64,000 nucleotides of DNA from Pseudomonas peradeniyensis (GTDB lineage: Bacteria > Pseudomonadota > Gammaproteobacteria > Pseudomonadales > Pseudomonadaceae), in NCBI RefSeq assembly GCF_014268935.2, contig NZ_JABWRJ020000001.1:1860001-1924000 (forward strand), read 5' to 3'. A program made the position numbers and the translations under genes. A model generated the notes under the pieces. That model searched no databases. It saw nothing but the letters and a program-made list of their open reading frames with translations, and had not been told where the DNA came from. Shown here piece after piece: positions 60,048 through 64,000 of this stretch; positions within the stretch are counted from its first letter, which is position 1, and each line of letters opens with the position of its first letter.

Positions 60048-60812
60048 GTGTACCCCATAGATGCCCATACCTACCGCTCCAAGGCTTTCAACCGACGGGT
60101 GCGCTTCCTGGTGCTGCATTACACAGCTGTCAATTTCAACGGCTCGATCAATGCGCTGGTCAACGGCACCCAGGTCAGTGCCCATTACCTGGTGCCCGAC
60201 CCGTCCGATCCGAGCTTCGCGAGTGCAGGTTTCGACGCGATGCGCACCTTCAACCTCGTCGACGAGAACGAGCGCGCCTGGCACGCGGGTGTCAGCGGCT
60301 GGGCCGGACGCAGCAACCTGAACGATACGTCGATCGGCATCGAGATCGTCAACCAGGCGTCGGTGAGCTACGGCCAGTTCGTGTTCCCGCCCTATCACCC
60401 GCAGCAGGTGGAAGCCTTGATCCAGCTGGGCCAGGCGATCCTGCAGCGCTATCCGGACATCACGCCGACCCAGGTGGTCGGCCATAGCGACATCGCCATT
60501 GGCCGCAAGAGCGACCCGGGCGCTGCTTTTCCCTGGCAGGCCCTGCACCAGGCCGGTATCGGTGCCTGGTATGACGAGGCGCGCAAGGCGTACTACCAGC
60601 AGCGCTTCGCGGGCTGCCTGCCGCAGAGCAAGGTCGTTCTCGACAAGCTTCGCCGATACGGCTACAGCTTCCCGACGAGCCCTGATCCGGCTCAGGTGCG
60701 TGCGCTGCTCAGGGCGTTCCAGCTGCATTTCCGGCCGGGCAACTTTGACGGTGTGCTGGATGCCGAGACTGCGGCGATCGTCTTTGCCCTGGTGGAGCGC
60801 TACATGCCCTGA
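60048..60812 (+). CDS. N-acetylmuramoyl-L-alanine amidase (AmpD type)
   Basis: A 254-residue zinc amidase that cuts the sugar-peptide bond in peptidoglycan fragments. The Amidase_2 domain (about 15-165) shows zinc ligands His24, His146 and Asp156 and the conserved GIEIVN (Glu99). A C-terminal peptidoglycan-binding domain (about 185-250; helical, with RALLRAFQLHFRPGNFDG) follows. The start is GTG at 60048, with GAGGAG 7 bases upstream. No signal peptide is visible, so it is most like AmpD/AmiD-type recycling enzymes. Divergent from xseA. Confidence 0.92.
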   Translation: MYPIDAHTYRSKAFNRRVRFLVLHYTAVNFNGSINALVNGTQVSAHYLVPDPSDPSFASAGFDAMRTFNLVDENERAWHAGVSGWAGRSNLNDTSIGIEIVNQASVSYGQFVFPPYHPQQVEALIQLGQAILQRYPDITPTQVVGHSDIAIGRKSDPGAAFPWQALHQAGIGAWYDEARKAYYQQRFAGCLPQSKVVLDKLRRYGYSFPTSPDPAQVRALLRAFQLHFRPGNFDGVLDAETAAIVFALVERYMP

Positions 60813-61699
60813 TCGCCCTGTGTTGAACTCAGGCGGTCCAGCAGTTTTCTCGACAGCGCTCCCGCGTCGCGTCGGCAGGCCAGGGCGACGGTGCTCTGGC
60901 AGGCCTCGGCCAGCGGCACGAAGCTGACCGAGGGCGGGGCGATCTCGCGCATGCTCAGGGGCAGCAACGCCACCCCGAACCCCGCCTGGATCAACTGCAG
61001 CTGCGTGGTCTTGCGTGACACCACCTGCGCCGCCTGGGGAAAGAATCCCTCGTTCATGCACAACGACGCCGACAGGTAGCTCAACCCGCCGCGCTGACGA
61101 TGGGGAATGGAAATGAAGCGTTCCTCGCGCAGTTGCCCCAGCCGGACACTGCCCACCGTGGCCAGTGGGTGGCTTGCCGCCACCGCCAGCAGCAGGGGCT
61201 CGTCGAACAACGCATGCAGCTCAACGCCCTCGTGCTGGCGCAGCACCGGCAGGCGCAGCAGGCCGATCTCCAGACGGCCCTCGGCGATGTCCTCCAGTTG
61301 CGCCTCCGACGATTGCTGGGCGATCTCCAGGGAGACGCCGGGGTTGTCCTCCAGGTAACCGCCGAGGCGCTGCAGCAGTTGACCTGTCAACGGCACGGTA
61401 CTGGAGTGATTCAGCCGCAGGCTGCCGCGCAGGCCCTGGCCGACCTCGCGGGCCAGGCGTTCGGCCTTGTCCAGGTCGGCCAGCAGGCGCCGGGCGCGGT
61501 CGAGGAAGGCAACCCCGGCGGCGGTCAGCCGTGGCTGGCGGGCGGTGCGTTCGAACAGTGCGGCCCCCAGGTGCAGCTCCAGCTCCTTGATCTGCCGGCT
61601 GAGGGCCGACTGGGCGATGTACAGCCGCTCGGCGGCGGCGCTGAAACTGCCGGCCTCGGCGATTTCGACGAAATAGCGCAGCTGACGGATCGAAGTCAT
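60800..61699 (-). CDS. LysR family transcriptional regulator
   Basis: A 299-residue LysR regulator of the CatR/BenM-like group by its opening IRQLRYFVEIAEAGSFSAAAERLYIAQSALSRQIKELE (helix-turn-helix, about 1-60). The effector domain runs from about 90. It is divergent from a TauE/SafE permease 97 bases away, its probable target. Its stop overlaps the end of the amidase gene by 13 bases. Confidence 0.92.
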   Translation of the reverse strand: MTSIRQLRYFVEIAEAGSFSAAAERLYIAQSALSRQIKELELHLGAALFERTARQPRLTAAGVAFLDRARRLLADLDKAERLAREVGQGLRGSLRLNHSSTVPLTGQLLQRLGGYLEDNPGVSLEIAQQSSEAQLEDIAEGRLEIGLLRLPVLRQHEGVELHALFDEPLLLAVAASHPLATVGSVRLGQLREERFISIPHRQRGGLSYLSASLCMNEGFFPQAAQVVSRKTTQLQLIQAGFGVALLPLSMREIAPPSVSFVPLAEACQSTVALACRRDAGALSRKLLDRLSSTQGDQGM

Positions 61700-61796
61700 G
61701 TCATGCCTTTTTCAGATAGCTCATGGCGTAAAGGCATATTAGTCGGCATGGCTGGTCGCTGGCTAACCTTCAGTGGTCTCCCGAGGAACTGCCGTG

Positions 61797-62552
61797 ATGC
61801 TCGCTCAACTGTCGTTTTCCATGCTCGATTGGCTACCCATCCTGCTGGGTGTGGGGGTGGCCTATATCGTCTTCGGCATCGCCGGCTTCGGCACCGCGTT
61901 GGTCGCCGGCCCCGTGCTGATCCATTTCATGCCGCTGTCGCGGATCGTTCCGTTGCTGGTGCTGCTGGACTTCGTCGCCGCCTTCGGCAACCTGCTGCCG
62001 TCGCGGCGCGACGTGGTGCGCGGCGAACTGCTCAGGCTGCTGCCGTTCATGGCCGTGGGCTGCACGCTGGGCGTGGTGTTCCTGCTGCGCCTGAAGTCGG
62101 ATGTGCTGCTGTTGCTGATGGGGCTGTTCGTCACCGCCTACGCGGTCTATGGCCTGGCGGTGAAGGTGCGGCCGGCGAGCCTGTCGGGCGCCTGGGCGGT
62201 GCCCATGGGCACGGTGGGCGGGTTGTTCGGCGCCTTGTTCGGTAGTGGTGGTTTCTTGTACGCGATCTACCTCAGCGCACGGCTGGAGGCCAAGGAGCAG
62301 GTGCGGGCGACCCAGGTCGCGCTGATCAGTTGCAGCACGGTGGTGCGCCTGTCGCTGTTCCTGATCGCCGGGGTGTATGCCGACGCCAGCCTGTTGCTGC
62401 TGGCCGCCTGCCTGCTGCCGGTGATGTTCGTCGGTACCTGGCTGGGCCGACGGTTGACCCTGAGGCTGTCCCGGGAGGCCTTCGTACGGCTGGTCACCTG
62501 GCTGGTGCTGGCCAGCGGCCTGGCGTTGATCGGTCGCTACCTGAGTGCCTGA
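61797..62552 (+). CDS. Sulfite exporter TauE/SafE family permease
   Basis: A 251-residue inner-membrane protein with about eight helices, of the TauE/SafE family that carries sulfite, sulfoacetate or other small anions. The repeated halves each hold a glycine-rich helix (FGIAGFGTALVAGPVLI and GTVGGLFGALFGSGGFLYAIYL). The ATG at 61797 has GAGGA 9 bases upstream. The divergent LysR gene likely controls it. Substrate not known. Confidence 0.88.
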   Translation: MLAQLSFSMLDWLPILLGVGVAYIVFGIAGFGTALVAGPVLIHFMPLSRIVPLLVLLDFVAAFGNLLPSRRDVVRGELLRLLPFMAVGCTLGVVFLLRLKSDVLLLLMGLFVTAYAVYGLAVKVRPASLSGAWAVPMGTVGGLFGALFGSGGFLYAIYLSARLEAKEQVRATQVALISCSTVVRLSLFLIAGVYADASLLLLAACLLPVMFVGTWLGRRLTLRLSREAFVRLVTWLVLASGLALIGRYLSA

Positions 62553-62602
62553 GCAGGCGGTAGAATTGCGCCATTACCGCAGTTCGCAGGCCCGCCCCAA
62601 GC

Positions 62603-63160
62603 ATGAACACCCAGAGCATCATCGTCCCCAAGCTGTCCACCGTGCCGGTTCACGAAGCCCGTGCCCGCGCCATCCTGCGCTGGCTGGTGCGCGAAAAGAT
62701 CATCGAGGAGCAATTGAGCACCTGTGGCCGCACCGGCAACCGCATGGGTCATGCCCTGGCCGAGGGCGCGCGCAAGGTGGCCCTGCACCCCGATAAGCTG
62801 CCGTTCGGCGCACAGGTCAATGGCCTGGAGGTGATGCTCAAGCGCTGCATCTACACCCCCACCGACGGTTTTCTCGAGGAGGCCGGCTGCCCGGAGTGCC
62901 GGCGCGAGGTGGGCGAGCCGCTGTTCGAGAGCCTGGAGGAGTGGATGCCGGGGGTGAGCGACAACTTCACCTGCCCGCTGTGCGGCTTCGAGGATGACAT
63001 CAATGGCTTCCTCTACCTGCAGCCGTGTGCCTTTTCCAACCTGGGGTTCATCTTCAATAACTGGGGCGAGGCCGGGTTCACCCAGGCCTTCCTCGACAGC
63101 TTCGCCGACTGGCTGGACCAGCCGGTTGCGGTGGTGCAGGTAAAACTGCCGCACGGCTGA
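62603..63160 (+). CDS. Conserved hypothetical protein with two CxxC pairs, 185 residues
   Basis: Unrecognised cytoplasmic protein. Two CxxC motifs, CPEC (about residue 97) and CPLC (about 122), are spaced 25 residues apart and look like one zinc ribbon. The N-terminal part is helical and Arg-rich ([22 protein letters not shown]); the C-terminal part is aromatic and neutral. Proteins like this in Pseudomonas are sometimes labelled sugar ABC transporter ATPase, but no Walker motif is visible, so that name should not be used. It lies between the TauE-like gene and guaB on the same strand, 50 bases after the former. Confidence 0.75.
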   Translation: MNTQSIIVPKLSTVPVHEARARAILRWLVREKIIEEQLSTCGRTGNRMGHALAEGARKVALHPDKLPFGAQVNGLEVMLKRCIYTPTDGFLEEAGCPECRREVGEPLFESLEEWMPGVSDNFTCPLCGFEDDINGFLYLQPCAFSNLGFIFNNWGEAGFTQAFLDSFADWLDQPVAVVQVKLPHG

Positions 63161-63246
63161 CCGAAGGCCCTTATTTTGCATTGAGCGGCGCGCCATGGAT
63201 GGGTATAATGGCGCGCTTCCATTTTTCCCTCCCGGGAGCCCCCGCG

Positions 63247-64000
63247 ATGCTGCGTATCAGCCAAGAAGCCCTGACCTTCGACGATATCCTCCTTGTACCT
63301 GGCTACTCCGAGGTACTGCCCAATGAAGTCAGTCTCAAGACCCGTTTGACTCGTGGCATCGAGCTGAACATTCCCCTGGTCTCCGCCGCCATGGATACCG
63401 TGACCGAAGCGCGCCTGGCCATCGCCATGGCCCAGGAAGGCGGCATCGGCATCATCCACAAGAACATGACCATCGAGCAGCAGGCCGGCGAAGTACGCAA
63501 GGTCAAGAAGTTCGAGGCTGGCGTGGTCAAGGACCCGATCACCATCGACGCCGACGCCACCGTGCGCGACCTGTTCGACCTGACCCGCCTGAACAACATC
63601 TCCGGCGTTCCGGTGCTGGCGAACGGCGACCTGGTCGGCATCGTCACCTCCCGTGACGTGCGCTTCGAAACCCGCCTGGACGCCAAGGTCCGCGACGTGA
63701 TGACCCCCAAAGAGCGTCTGGTCACCGTCCGCGAAGGCGCCGACAAGAACGAAGTCCGCGAGCTGCTGCACAAGCACCGCCTGGAAAAAGTCCTGATCGT
63801 CGACGACAAGTTCGCCCTCAAGGGCATGATGACCGTCAAGGATATCGAAAAAGCCAAGGCCTACCCGCTGGCCAGCAAGGACGACCAGGGTCGCCTGCGC
63901 GTCGGCGCCGCGGTCGGCACCGGCAAGGACACCGGCGAGCGCGTTGCCGCCCTGGTGGCCGCCGGCGTTGACGTGGTGGTGGTGGACACCGCCCACGGTC
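63247..64000 (+). CDS. guaB: IMP dehydrogenase GuaB (partial, cut by window end)
   Basis: The first 251 of about 489 residues of the enzyme that converts IMP to XMP, the committed step to GMP. The opening [16 protein letters not shown] and the barrel start [33 protein letters not shown] are typical. Two CBS domains fill about residues 93-205 ([19 protein letters not shown] and [17 protein letters not shown]). The catalytic cysteine loop lies beyond the window. GGGAG precedes the ATG. It usually heads guaBA. Confidence 0.96.
   Translation, partial: MLRISQEALTFDDILLVPGYSEVLPNEVSLKTRLTRGIELNIPLVSAAMDTVTEARLAIAMAQEGGIGIIHKNMTIEQQAGEVRKVKKFEAGVVKDPITIDADATVRDLFDLTRLNNISGVPVLANGDLVGIVTSRDVRFETRLDAKVRDVMTPKERLVTVREGADKNEVRELLHKHRLEKVLIVDDKFALKGMMTVKDIEKAKAYPLASKDDQGRLRVGAAVGTGKDTGERVAALVAAGVDVVVVDTAHG

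Noticed and set aside
62603..63160. Naming the 185-residue protein a sugar ABC transporter ATPase
   Set aside because: No Walker A, Walker B or signature motif is present; such a label seems to be a carried-over error.

Overview
The window is chromosomal DNA of a fluorescent Pseudomonas, most like the P. putida group. Three things point there: uniformly high-GC coding sequence; at least a dozen Pseudomonas-type REP palindromes between genes; and a gene order (gap, then edd-glk-gltR-gtrS, gtsABCD-oprB, hexR, zwf-pgl-eda, leuA, xseA, guaB) that matches the P. putida glucose region from memory. I see no tRNA, rRNA, insertion sequence, prophage or CRISPR array. Most genes are recognisable housekeeping or accessory metabolism. 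The less ordinary signals are small regulatory structures and a few odd proteins.

Bases 1-22,800: copper handling (PCu(A)C chaperone and SCO lipoprotein), nfuA, a membrane acyltransferase, then cti (periplasmic haem-containing fatty acid cis/trans isomerase) divergent from metH (cobalamin-dependent methionine synthase). After these come a saccharopine-dehydrogenase-like protein with a DUF2269 membrane partner, a stand-alone cysteine desulfurase, a TonB-dependent siderophore receptor, a secreted protein with two CAP-like halves, a GlxA-type regulator divergent from a LysE exporter, MFS/LysR/cupin genes, and a MATE pump divergent from its likely TetR repressor across a twin operator.

Bases 22,900-36,700: gcd (membrane PQQ glucose dehydrogenase) converges on arcDAB, the arginine deiminase genes. 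These have an ANR-like box upstream but no carbamate kinase gene (arcC) at the end. A second ArcD-type antiporter is read divergently. Next is a haem-iron block on the minus strand: a DUF454 protein, haem oxygenase, an STN-domain TonB receptor, FecR and FecI, with Fur-like boxes before hemO and fecI.

Bases 36,900-55,400: the Entner-Doudoroff glucose regulon. OprB and GtsABCD import glucose, Glk phosphorylates it, Zwf and Pgl make 6-phosphogluconate, Edd and Eda split it, and Gap carries the triose phosphate on. HexR sits divergent from zwf, and HexR-like palindromes are visible before zwf and between gap and edd. GtrS/GltR is the two-component system for glucose transport. An AGE-family epimerase and a hexose-6-phosphate mutarotase lie within the block.

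Bases 55,400-64,000: leuA preceded by a 23-codon leucine-rich leader peptide, an M23 peptidase, xseA, an AmpD-type amidase, a LysR regulator divergent from a TauE/SafE permease, a 185-residue protein with two CxxC pairs and no known function, and the first half of guaB, cut by the window end.
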